Source: a bacterium
Lineage (GTDB): Bacteria > Spirochaetota > Spirochaetia > Treponematales > Rectinemataceae
Direction: 5' to 3'
DNA length: 6,418 nucleotides
Assembly: GCA_021813065.1 (NCBI GenBank)
Contig: JAKALZ010000114.1
Coordinates: 1-6,418 of the forward strand
Positions 1-5,390 of the stretch are shown here, piece after piece (position 1 is the first letter of the stretch; each line of letters starts with the position of its first letter). The position numbers and the translations under genes were made by a program. The notes beneath the pieces are model-generated. The model saw only the letters and a program-made list of their open reading frames with translations. It was not told where the DNA came from and did no database searches.

Positions 1-1
1 G

Positions 2-1489
2 GACCGCGATTCAACCTATATTCTCGCCCTCGATCAGGGCACGACCACGTCTCGGGCGATACTCTTCAATCACGATGGGATCATCATCGGCGTCAAGCAG
101 ATTCCCTTCCGGCAGATTTTTCCGAAGCCCGGCTGGGTGGAGCACGACCCTGAAGAGATTTGGCGCACGCAGCTCGACGCGGCGCGCGGGGCTATCGAAG
201 CGGCGCAGATAGAGCCGACGCAGATCGCCGCCATCGGCATTACGAACCAGCGCGAAACGACAGTGCTCTGGGAGCGCGCGACCGGCAAACCGGTCTACAA
301 CGCGATCGTTTGGCAGTGCAGGCGCTCAAGCGGCATCTGCGATGAGCTGAGGGCGAGGGGTGCGGAGGGAATTATCCGCGAAAAAACCGGACTCGTGCTC
401 GATGCGTACTTTTCGGGGACGAAGCTCACGTGGCTCTTCCGCGAGCACCCCGAGCTGCGGGCGCGCGCGGAGCGCGGCGAGCTCATGTTTGGAACAATCG
501 ACTCCTGGCTCATCTACAACCTGACCGGCGTGCACGCTACCGACCCATCCAACGCGAGCCGCACGATGCTCTTCAATATTTTCGAGCGGCGCTGGGATGA
601 GGAGCTTCTACGCCTTCTCGAAGTGCCAGCGCGCATTCTCCCTGAGGTCAAACCTTCATCGGGTTTCTTCGGCACCGCGAAGAAGGAGCTCTTCGGAGCA
701 GCCATTCCCGTAACCGGTGTCGCGGGCGATCAGCAGGCGGCGCTTTTCGGGCACGCGTGCTTCGAGCCGGGCGATGTGAAAAACACCTACGGCACGGGCT
801 GTTTCACGCTCATGAACACGGGGCCCTTCCCCGTCGAGTCGAAGCACAATCTCCTGGCGACGGTGGCCTGGGACCTCGGCAAGGGCTACACCTACGCGCT
901 CGAGGGTTCAGTATTCATCGCGGGCGCGGCGATCCAGTGGCTCCGCGACCAGATGGGTATGCTCGCGGATTCCGCCGAGAGCGAGCAGCTCGCCCGCTCA
1001 GTCGAGGACAGCCAGGGTGTCTACATCGTGCCGGCCTTCGTCGGGCTTGGCGCGCCGTACTGGGATTCGGAAGCGCGGGGAACCGTGGTGGGGCTTACGC
1101 GCGGAACTTCGCGGGCGCACTTTGTCCGCGCGGCGCTCGAGGCGATCGCCTATCAGTCGATGGACCTCTTCGACGCGATGCAGCGCGACTCCGGGCGCGA
1201 GCTCTCGTCGATCAAGGCCGATGGCGGTGCCTCGCAGAACTCCTTCCTCATGCAGTTCCAAGCCGATATCACCGGCACGCGCGTCATTCTCCCCGAAGTG
1301 AGCGAGACGACGGCGCTCGGCGCCGCCTACCTCGCGGGCCTCGCGACGGGTTACTGGGAGAACCTCGACGACGTGCGGAAAAACTGGCGCATGCGCAGGG
1401 AATTCAGCCCGAAAATGGGCGAGGAAGCGCGCGTGGAGCTCATCGAAGGCTGGCGCAAGGCGATTACGACGACGCGCTCCTTCAGGTGA
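2..1489 (+). CDS. glpK: Glycerol kinase, 5' end cut by window edge
   Basis: ATP-dependent phosphorylation of glycerol to sn-glycerol-3-phosphate in the cytoplasm (FGGY sugar kinase family). The frame is open from base 2 and shows 495 residues; the start codon must lie only a few codons upstream, because the phosphate-binding motif LALDQGTTTSR, near residue 10 in the family, is at visible residues 8-18. Other family blocks in order are GWVEHDPEEIW (about 44-54), ITNQRETTVLW (80-90, with the glycerol-contacting Arg-Glu pair at 84-85), NAIVWQCRR (100-108, Trp104), YFSGTK (136-141), GVAGDQQAALFG (239-250, catalytic Asp243 and Gln244), KNTYGTGCF (260-268), GLGAPYWD (348-355) and DGGASQNSFLMQ (407-418). 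Length is normal for the family. The loop before GVAGD lacks both the Gly-x-Arg fructose-1,6-bisphosphate site of E. coli GlpK and the phosphorylatable His of Gram-positive GlpK. A putative redox gene follows after 15 bases. Confidence 0.97.
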   Translation, partial: DRDSTYILALDQGTTTSRAILFNHDGIIIGVKQIPFRQIFPKPGWVEHDPEEIWRTQLDAARGAIEAAQIEPTQIAAIGITNQRETTVLWERATGKPVYNAIVWQCRRSSGICDELRARGAEGIIREKTGLVLDAYFSGTKLTWLFREHPELRARAERGELMFGTIDSWLIYNLTGVHATDPSNASRTMLFNIFERRWDEELLRLLEVPARILPEVKPSSGFFGTAKKELFGAAIPVTGVAGDQQAALFGHACFEPGDVKNTYGTGCFTLMNTGPFPVESKHNLLATVAWDLGKGYTYALEGSVFIAGAAIQWLRDQMGMLADSAESEQLARSVEDSQGVYIVPAFVGLGAPYWDSEARGTVVGLTRGTSRAHFVRAALEAIAYQSMDLFDAMQRDSGRELSSIKADGGASQNSFLMQFQADITGTRVILPEVSETTALGAAYLAGLATGYWENLDDVRKNWRMRREFSPKMGEEARVELIEGWRKAITTTRSFR

Positions 1490-1494
1490 TATAT

Positions 1495-1500
1495 GAGGAG
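1495..1500 (+). promoter_or_regulatory. Ribosome binding site choosing ATG 1505
   Basis: GAGGAG ends 4 bases before ATG 1505. It overlaps the alternative in-frame ATG at 1493, which favours the downstream start. Spacing is a little short, so some use of 1493 cannot be excluded. Confidence 0.6.
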
Positions 1501-1504
1501 TACT

Positions 1505-1966
1505 ATGACACGAGCAGAGAAGGCGATTGCCCTCCACACCGCGGGTTCAGCATGTTCGCAGGCAGTATTTGCGGTGTTCGCCGAAGATTTGGGCTTAGAC
1601 GTAGCCGCTGCCCACAAGGTCGCCGGAGGTTTTGGCGGTGGCATCGGGCGCATGGGGATGACCTGCGGTGCGGTGACCGGCGGCATCATGGTGCTTTCCT
1701 GCGCGCTCGGGGCTTCCGAGCCGGAGGATCAGGAGAAGAAGCTCGCGCTCTATGGTGTGGTCTCCGACTATATCAAGCGGCTCAGGGCCCACAAGGGAAG
1801 CATCGAGTGCAGGGAGCTTCTGGAGGGAGCCGACCTGTGGACGCAGGAAGGCCGCGATGAGGTGAAGCGCAAGCAGCTGGGAGCGTCCGTCTGCAATCCG
1901 CTCATTGAACACGCGGTGCGTGAAGCCGAACGCGTGCTGCGCGAAAAGGGAACATTGGGAGTCTGA
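1505..1966 (+). CDS. C_GCAxxG_C_C family putative redox-active protein
   Basis: Small soluble protein of 153 residues matching the C_GCAxxG_C_C family (Pfam PF09719 from memory), thought to be redox-active or metal-binding; no reaction is firmly established. The four family cysteines are visible: C17 in ACSQAV, C54 in TCGAVTGG, C102 in ECRELL and C130 in SVCNP. An extra cysteine, C66, follows in VLSCALG. A Gly-rich stretch (GGFGGGIGRMG, 41-51) precedes C54, as usual in the family. There is no signal peptide and no obvious membrane helix. I chose ATG 1505 because GAGGAG at 1495-1500 sits 4 bases upstream. The in-frame ATG at 1493 would add MRST but has AGGTGA only 2 bases upstream. The gene lies 15 bases after glpK and 1 base before the next gene, so co-transcription is likely. 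Family assignment is strong; function is unknown. Confidence 0.9.
   Translation: MTRAEKAIALHTAGSACSQAVFAVFAEDLGLDVAAAHKVAGGFGGGIGRMGMTCGAVTGGIMVLSCALGASEPEDQEKKLALYGVVSDYIKRLRAHKGSIECRELLEGADLWTQEGRDEVKRKQLGASVCNPLIEHAVREAERVLREKGTLGV
1957..1961 (+). promoter_or_regulatory. Ribosome binding site choosing ATG 1968
   Basis: GGGAG with a 6-base spacer precedes ATG 1968 and lies inside the end of the upstream gene. It supports ATG 1968 over the in-frame ATG at 1905, which would put 21 extra codons inside the upstream coding sequence. The upstream stop TGA is at 1964-1966, so translational coupling is likely. Confidence 0.65.
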
Positions 1967-1967
1967 C

Positions 1968-2771
1968 ATGCAGTATGAGCCTATTGAAGGACGATGGTTT
2001 CTCAAATCCAACTGGCATCTGGTGAAGAGCGGCCTGACGGATCAGTCGAAGGGCGTGCCCGCCCCGCTCCAGGAGGAACCGCCCGCTCCCGAAGATTGCG
2101 TGATACCGCTTCCAAAACCCGATACTCTTTCAGCGGCGCGAGAAGAAACCTCCGAGGCATCTGGCGCGACAGCCGCGACAGTCTCAGCGCGGAGCGCTGA
2201 CGCCGCAATGCTCTACCGGCTTCTCAGTACGCGCAAGTCCCGAAGGAAGTACACTCAGGATCCCCTCAGCCTCGAGGAACTCTCATTTCTCCTCTGGACC
2301 ATCGAGGGCGTAAAGGAGAATCGCGGAAAATTCTCCTTCAGGACGGCTCCGTCGGGTGGCGCCCGCCATCCGCTCGATGTCTATGTTTTCGCGCACAGGA
2401 TCGGAGAGCTCAATGTCGGGCTCTACCGATATCTTCCGGTGGAGCATCAACTCGTGCTCGAGCGGCAGGGCGACGATTCGGAAGCTCTCAATGAAGCGCT
2501 CAATGGGCAATTCTGGAACGCGGCCTGCATCATTATATGGGCAGCGGTACCATACCGGAGCGAGTGGCGCTATGGCAAAGCCGCGGATAAGCTCGTCGCG
2601 CTCGATGCTGGGCATTCATGCCAGAATCTCTATCTCGCCTGCGAGGCGCTCAATCTTGGCACCTGCGCTATCGGCGCCTACGATCAGAGCAAACTCGACG
2701 CGTATCTCGGCCTCGATGGCGAGGATATGTTCGCGCTCTATGTCGCCCCTGTGGGGCATGTAGCGCAATAG
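1968..2771 (+). CDS. SagB/ThcOx-type nitroreductase-fold flavoprotein
   Basis: A 267-residue protein of the SagB/ThcOx branch of the FMN-dependent nitroreductase superfamily. Members dehydrogenate azolines in some peptide natural products, but many stand-alone homologues in anaerobes have no known substrate. Residues 1-50 carry the leader seen in stand-alone homologues (GRWFLKSNW, 8-16, then SDQxKGxPxP-like TDQSKGVPAP, 24-33). Residues 52-80 form an Ala/Ser/Thr-rich low-complexity linker. The flavin domain follows: STRKSRRKYT (87-96, basic FMN phosphate contacts), LSLEELSFLLW (100-110), APSGGARHPLDVYVF (127-141), GHSCQNLYLACEALNLG (215-231) and PVGH (261-264). No YcaO cyclodehydratase or precursor peptide gene is in the window, so a RiPP role is not supported. 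It starts 1 base after the stop of the cysteine-rich redox protein, which may be a partner. Family firm, substrate unknown. Confidence 0.9.
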   Translation: MQYEPIEGRWFLKSNWHLVKSGLTDQSKGVPAPLQEEPPAPEDCVIPLPKPDTLSAAREETSEASGATAATVSARSADAAMLYRLLSTRKSRRKYTQDPLSLEELSFLLWTIEGVKENRGKFSFRTAPSGGARHPLDVYVFAHRIGELNVGLYRYLPVEHQLVLERQGDDSEALNEALNGQFWNAACIIIWAAVPYRSEWRYGKAADKLVALDAGHSCQNLYLACEALNLGTCAIGAYDQSKLDAYLGLDGEDMFALYVAPVGHVAQ

Positions 2772-2813
2772 ATCCACAGCCGCCGTAGATTTGAGGCGCT
2801 GATGCGTTACGGG

Positions 2814-2835
2814 CGCGAAGGCGCAGGGCCTCGCG
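2814..2835. other. GC-rich hairpin without T-tract
   Basis: CGCGAAGGC (2814-2822) pairs with GCCTCGCG (2828-2835) as two 4-bp stems, with A2818 bulged and a 5-base loop GCAGG. It lies 42 bases after the flavoprotein stop and 63 bases before the next start. No T-run follows on either strand, so it is not a textbook intrinsic terminator. It could slow polymerase, protect a 3' end or act in attenuation. Confidence 0.45.
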
Positions 2836-2841
2836 GCGTGT

Positions 2842-2872
2842 GTGCGCGTGAGCGTGCGTGCGAGCGTGCGCC
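2842..2872. repeat. Degenerate 12-base tandem repeat (about 2.5 copies)
   Basis: GTGCGCGTGAGC (2842-2853) is followed by GTGCGTGCGAGC (2854-2865), which differs at two bases, and then a partial copy GTGCGCC (2866-2872). It sits just upstream of the ribosome binding site of the next gene. It may be replication slippage in alternating purine-pyrimidine DNA rather than a binding site. Confidence 0.5.
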
Positions 2873-2884
2873 TTCGACGTGGTT

Positions 2885-2890
2885 AGGAGG
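2885..2890 (+). promoter_or_regulatory. Consensus ribosome binding site
   Basis: AGGAGG, a perfect anti-Shine-Dalgarno match, with an 8-base spacer to ATG 2899. It fixes the start of the adenosine-specific kinase and predicts efficient initiation independent of the genes upstream. Confidence 0.85.
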
Positions 2891-2898
2891 AATCATCG

Positions 2899-3384
2899 AT
2901 GACGATCGACACTGTGCGGCTCGTGTTTCCCAAAGACTGCAACATCATCGTGGGCCAGTCCCACTTCATCAAAACCGCGGAGGACATCGCGGAGATCATG
3001 ATGTCGTCGGTACCCGGGGCGAAGTTCGGTCTCGCCTTCAATGAGGCGTCGGGCCCCTGCCTCGTGCGCACGGAGGGCACCGATCAGGCGCTCGTAAAGG
3101 TCGCGACTGAGATGGCGCAAGCAGTCGCCGCGGGCCACACGTTTTACCTCGTGATCGGACCGGGAGCCTACCCAATCAATGTGCTCGACCGCATCAAGGC
3201 GAATTCGGAAACCTGCCGAATTTTCTGCGCTACCGCCAATCCTGTGGAAGTGGTGCGTGCGGTGACAGAGCAGGGCGCGGGCATCCTCGGGGTGGTGGAC
3301 GGCTCTTCTCCGAAGGGCGTCGAGGGCGATGCCGACAAGGCTGCGCGCCGGTCGATGCTCCGAAGGTTTGGGTATAAGTTCTAA
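2899..3384 (+). CDS. Adenosine-specific kinase (PF04008 family)
   Basis: A 161-residue, single-domain cytoplasmic protein matching end to end the adenosine-specific kinase family (PF04008), first characterised in archaea and scattered in anaerobic and thermophilic bacteria. From what I recall, the archaeal structure showed adenosine/AMP binding and a stably phosphorylated histidine; the cellular role is poorly defined. Conserved blocks visible here are VGQSHFIKT (18-26), VPGAKFGLAFNEASGPCLVR (38-57), AAGHTFYL (77-84), YPINVL (91-96), CRIFCATANPVEVV (106-119) and GILGVVDGSSPKGVE (128-142). H22 and H80 are the candidates for the phosphorylated histidine. Length is typical and no known block is missing. 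The gene has its own strong ribosome binding site after a 127-base gap, so it is probably expressed apart from the glpK group. Its stop codon lies 9 bases from the stop of the convergent ABC operon. Confidence 0.95.
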   Translation: MTIDTVRLVFPKDCNIIVGQSHFIKTAEDIAEIMMSSVPGAKFGLAFNEASGPCLVRTEGTDQALVKVATEMAQAVAAGHTFYLVIGPGAYPINVLDRIKANSETCRIFCATANPVEVVRAVTEQGAGILGVVDGSSPKGVEGDADKAARRSMLRRFGYKF

Positions 3385-3393
3385 TTCTGTGGC

Positions 3394-4314
3394 TCAGTTC
3401 CGCGGCGTGCGCGCGTGAAACGCGCCACTCACGGGGTCGAAGGCCACCGTGGGCAGATCGAAGGCGCGCCCAATCGCGCCGGAGTGCGCGATCACCGAGG
3501 GCGAACCCGCCAGGAAGCGGTGCTCGCGGTCGATCACCCAGAGCACATCAGCCGTTCGCAGCGCGAGATCAACCTCATGCGTACAGATGAGCACCGTTTT
3601 TCCAGCTTCCTGTATCAGGCGGTCCGCGAGTCTGAATATCTCGATTCTCGAAGGCGCGTCGAGGAACGCGGTGGGCTCGTCGAAGATGAGGAGCGGCGTA
3701 TCTTGAGCAACCGCGCGCGCGAGCTGGACTTTCTGCCGCTCGCCGTCGGAGAGGCTCGAGAAAGTCCGCTTTATAAACTCGCGCATTCCGACGAGTTCAA
3801 GAGCGTGGTCGATGTGCCTCATATCTTCGAGCGAAAGCCTGTTGCGCGCGTTGGTGTAAGGATACCTTCCGAAAGCTACAAATTCTCCGACCGTTAGATA
3901 GCCCGCCTCGATCCGCTCGTTGAACACGCACGCGAGGAGGCTGGCCCGTTCCTCAACCGAGAGCGTGGAACCGTGCGAACCCGAAATCGAAAACGAACCT
4001 CCACAGGGTGCGAGAAGTCCCGCGATTGTCTTGAGCAGCGTTGACTTACCGGCTCCATTCGGCCCCACGAGCGCGATGAGATGCCCCGGCGTCACCTTGA
4101 AATTGATATTCGAAACCAAAACATGCGGTATTTTGCGTTGGATCCAACCGATAGAGAGCGAGTACGCTTCAAGTATTGGCGTGGTTTCGCGTCCGATCTC
4201 GTCGCGCCGCACATCCTGGGAGAAGGGAGAGGTGTGCGCACTGATGCCACGTGGAAGCCGCCCGACGTTGTCAGGAATACCTGGCACATGGCGAGGCGCC
4301 TCGCGCAGGCTCAT
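3394..4314 (-). CDS. ABC importer ATPase, iron-complex/cobalamin type (FecE/BtuD-like)
   Basis: A 306-residue ATPase that energises uptake of a metal chelate through the adjacent permease at the inner face of the membrane. Visible motifs are Walker A GPNGAGKST (84-92), signature LSDGE (188-192), Walker B LLIFDEP (208-214) with catalytic Glu213, the D-loop around FLDA (217-220) and the switch His246 in CTHE. The usual Q-loop glutamine is absent; the region reads ACVFNERIEAG (128-138), resembling the (T/N)ER variant I recall in the Bacteroidetes-like branch. The C-terminus (FDPVSGAFHARTP) is FecE-like. ATG 4314 is chosen because it overlaps the permease stop as ATGA and AGAGG lies 7 bases upstream. 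This start leaves about 46 N-terminal residues before the first strand, longer than FecE. GTG at 4212 would give a more typical 272 residues but has a poorly spaced ribosome binding site. Confidence 0.93.
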   Translation of the reverse strand: MSLREAPRHVPGIPDNVGRLPRGISAHTSPFSQDVRRDEIGRETTPILEAYSLSIGWIQRKIPHVLVSNINFKVTPGHLIALVGPNGAGKSTLLKTIAGLLAPCGGSFSISGSHGSTLSVEERASLLACVFNERIEAGYLTVGEFVAFGRYPYTNARNRLSLEDMRHIDHALELVGMREFIKRTFSSLSDGERQKVQLARAVAQDTPLLIFDEPTAFLDAPSRIEIFRLADRLIQEAGKTVLICTHEVDLALRTADVLWVIDREHRFLAGSPSVIAHSGAIGRAFDLPTVAFDPVSGAFHARTPRN

Positions 4315-5390
4315 GCGACGGCCTCTATGCGCGCGCCATCGTTCCTGCGGAAGAACATCGAGAGAATAAGCGGCGCGCCGATGAGGGCGAGCACGGGGTT
4401 GATTGGCAGCACGGCGCCGAACACCGGCAGCGAGGAGATCACGTCGGCGAGCAGCGCCACGCAGATTCCCGTAAGCGCCGCGGTCGGCAGCAGATGACGG
4501 TGTTCGGCGCTCTTCGCGAGGAGCCTCGCCGCGTAGGGAGCCGCGATCCCAAGAAAGGCGATTGGTCCGCAGAATGCCGTAATAGTCCCCGCGAGGAGCG
4601 CCGCCGCGATAAGAAGCCTTGTCCGCGCGGCGCGCACGCGGATTCCGATCGTGAACGCGAAACGCTCGCCGATCTGGAAGGCATTGAGCGCCTTGATGTC
4701 GATTGCCGCGAGGGCGAGCCCGATCACGGCGGCACCTGCCATCCACGGTAGGTCTCGCGTGCGCACGCCGCCGAAAGAGCCATAGGTCCACGAGAGGTAG
4801 AGCTGCACTTTCTGCGGCGAGCCGAAATAGACGAGGAGCGACACGAAGCTCGAGGTGAGGTAGCCGACCAGTATTCCCATGATGAGCACGGTGACCGCTT
4901 GCTCGAATTTTCGCGATATGAAAAGAATGACGATGAGTACGAACGCCGCTCCCGCGCTCGCGGCGACGATGAGCAGCGAGTAGCCGAGGGGCGCGAGGCT
5001 GCCCAAGAGCGCGCTCGTCTGTGTGCCGACGCCTTGGGCGCCGCCGCCGACCGCGCCGAGCGCCCCGCCCGCGAACATGAGCAGCGCCACGCCGATCGAC
5101 GCGCCCGCCCCAATGCCGAGAGAGTCCGGCGCCGCGAGCGGGTTGCGGAACATCGATTGCAGCACGAGGCCCGCGACCGAGAGGCTCGCCCCCGCGATCA
5201 CCGCGGTCAGCATTTTCGGGAGCCTGAACACGAGCAGTATTGTTCTCCACTCGGGACGCTGCGCATTCCCAAAGAGAGCCCGCCACACCTCCGCAATCGG
5301 AATGCGCACCGACCCCGTCGCGAGATCGACGAGGGCCAGGAATATCGCGGCGCCCATGAGCCCCGCGATCAGCCTCGTGGTTCTATTCAC
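4311..5390 (-). CDS. FecCD-family ABC transporter permease
   Basis: A 359-residue polytopic inner-membrane protein, the channel subunit of an iron-chelate, haem or cobalamin importer (PF01032); it probably acts as a homodimer. About nine or ten hydrophobic helices are visible, for example 7-25, 60-80, 92-115, 134-157, 165-188, 214-230, 258-282, 302-320 and 330-347. Family motifs are FRLPKMLTAVIAGASLSVAG (55-74), RNPLAAPDSLGIGAGA (82-97), GPIAFLGIAAPYAARLL (275-291, the coupling region) and LPINPVLALIGAPL (328-341). The usual Pro-His of the coupling region is Pro-Tyr (285-286), and LPIN replaces the LPIG of BtuC. The start is GTG 5390, which overlaps the stop of the binding-protein gene as GTGAATAG, with AGGAAG just upstream. 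The next ATG, at residue 12, has no ribosome binding site and would cut into helix 1. Cargo not identifiable. Confidence 0.95.
   Translation of the reverse strand: MNRTTRLIAGLMGAAIFLALVDLATGSVRIPIAEVWRALFGNAQRPEWRTILLVFRLPKMLTAVIAGASLSVAGLVLQSMFRNPLAAPDSLGIGAGASIGVALLMFAGGALGAVGGGAQGVGTQTSALLGSLAPLGYSLLIVAASAGAAFVLIVILFISRKFEQAVTVLIMGILVGYLTSSFVSLLVYFGSPQKVQLYLSWTYGSFGGVRTRDLPWMAGAAVIGLALAAIDIKALNAFQIGERFAFTIGIRVRAARTRLLIAAALLAGTITAFCGPIAFLGIAAPYAARLLAKSAEHRHLLPTAALTGICVALLADVISSLPVFGAVLPINPVLALIGAPLILSMFFRRNDGARIEAVA
4322..4326 (-). promoter_or_regulatory. Ribosome binding site for the ATPase gene
   Basis: On the minus strand AGAGG lies 7 bases before ATG 4314, inside the last codons of the permease gene. 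Together with the ATGA stop/start overlap it supports this start and translational coupling. Confidence 0.6.

Larger units (their letters stand above)
2772..2898 (+). other. 127-base intergenic gap, GC-rich and structured
   Basis: Non-coding gap between the flavoprotein gene and the adenosine-specific kinase gene. It contains an imperfect hairpin (2814-2835), a short degenerate tandem repeat (2842-2872) and a strong ribosome binding site (2885-2890). I see no convincing -35/-10 pair; TTGAGG at 2791-2796 has no matching -10 at a proper distance. The apparent reading frame across it has no start signal and ends inside the next gene. Confidence 0.7.

Noticed and set aside
998..1537. A 179-codon minus-strand open frame antisense to glpK
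   Set aside because: It has the composition of an antisense shadow, and the plus-strand frame is unmistakably glycerol kinase.
757..1860. A 367-codon plus-strand open frame overlapping glpK and the next gene
   Set aside because: It is Arg/Ala/Gly-rich, out of frame with two recognised genes, and has no family motifs; it is a GC-rich shadow.
1968..2771. A RiPP biosynthesis cluster, suggested by the SagB-like protein
   Set aside because: No YcaO protein, precursor peptide or exporter is present in the window, and stand-alone SagB-like proteins with this leader are common.
2791..2815. A possible sigma-70 promoter beginning TTGAGG
   Set aside because: No acceptable -10 hexamer occurs 16-18 bases downstream.
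2802..3044. An 80-codon open frame crossing the intergenic gap
   Set aside because: It has no ribosome binding site, an Arg/Cys-rich low-complexity sequence from the tandem repeat, and overlaps the adenosine-specific kinase.
3411..3425. A GCGCGT-GAA-ACGCGC hairpin near the convergent junction, considered as a terminator
   Set aside because: The stem is only 6 bp with a 3-base loop, lies inside the ATPase coding end, and has no T-tract on either side.
4315..5286. A 324-codon upstream in-frame extension of the ATPase reading frame
   Set aside because: It lies wholly inside the permease gene in another frame, reads as low-complexity Arg-rich sequence, and the coupled ATG 4314 explains the start.
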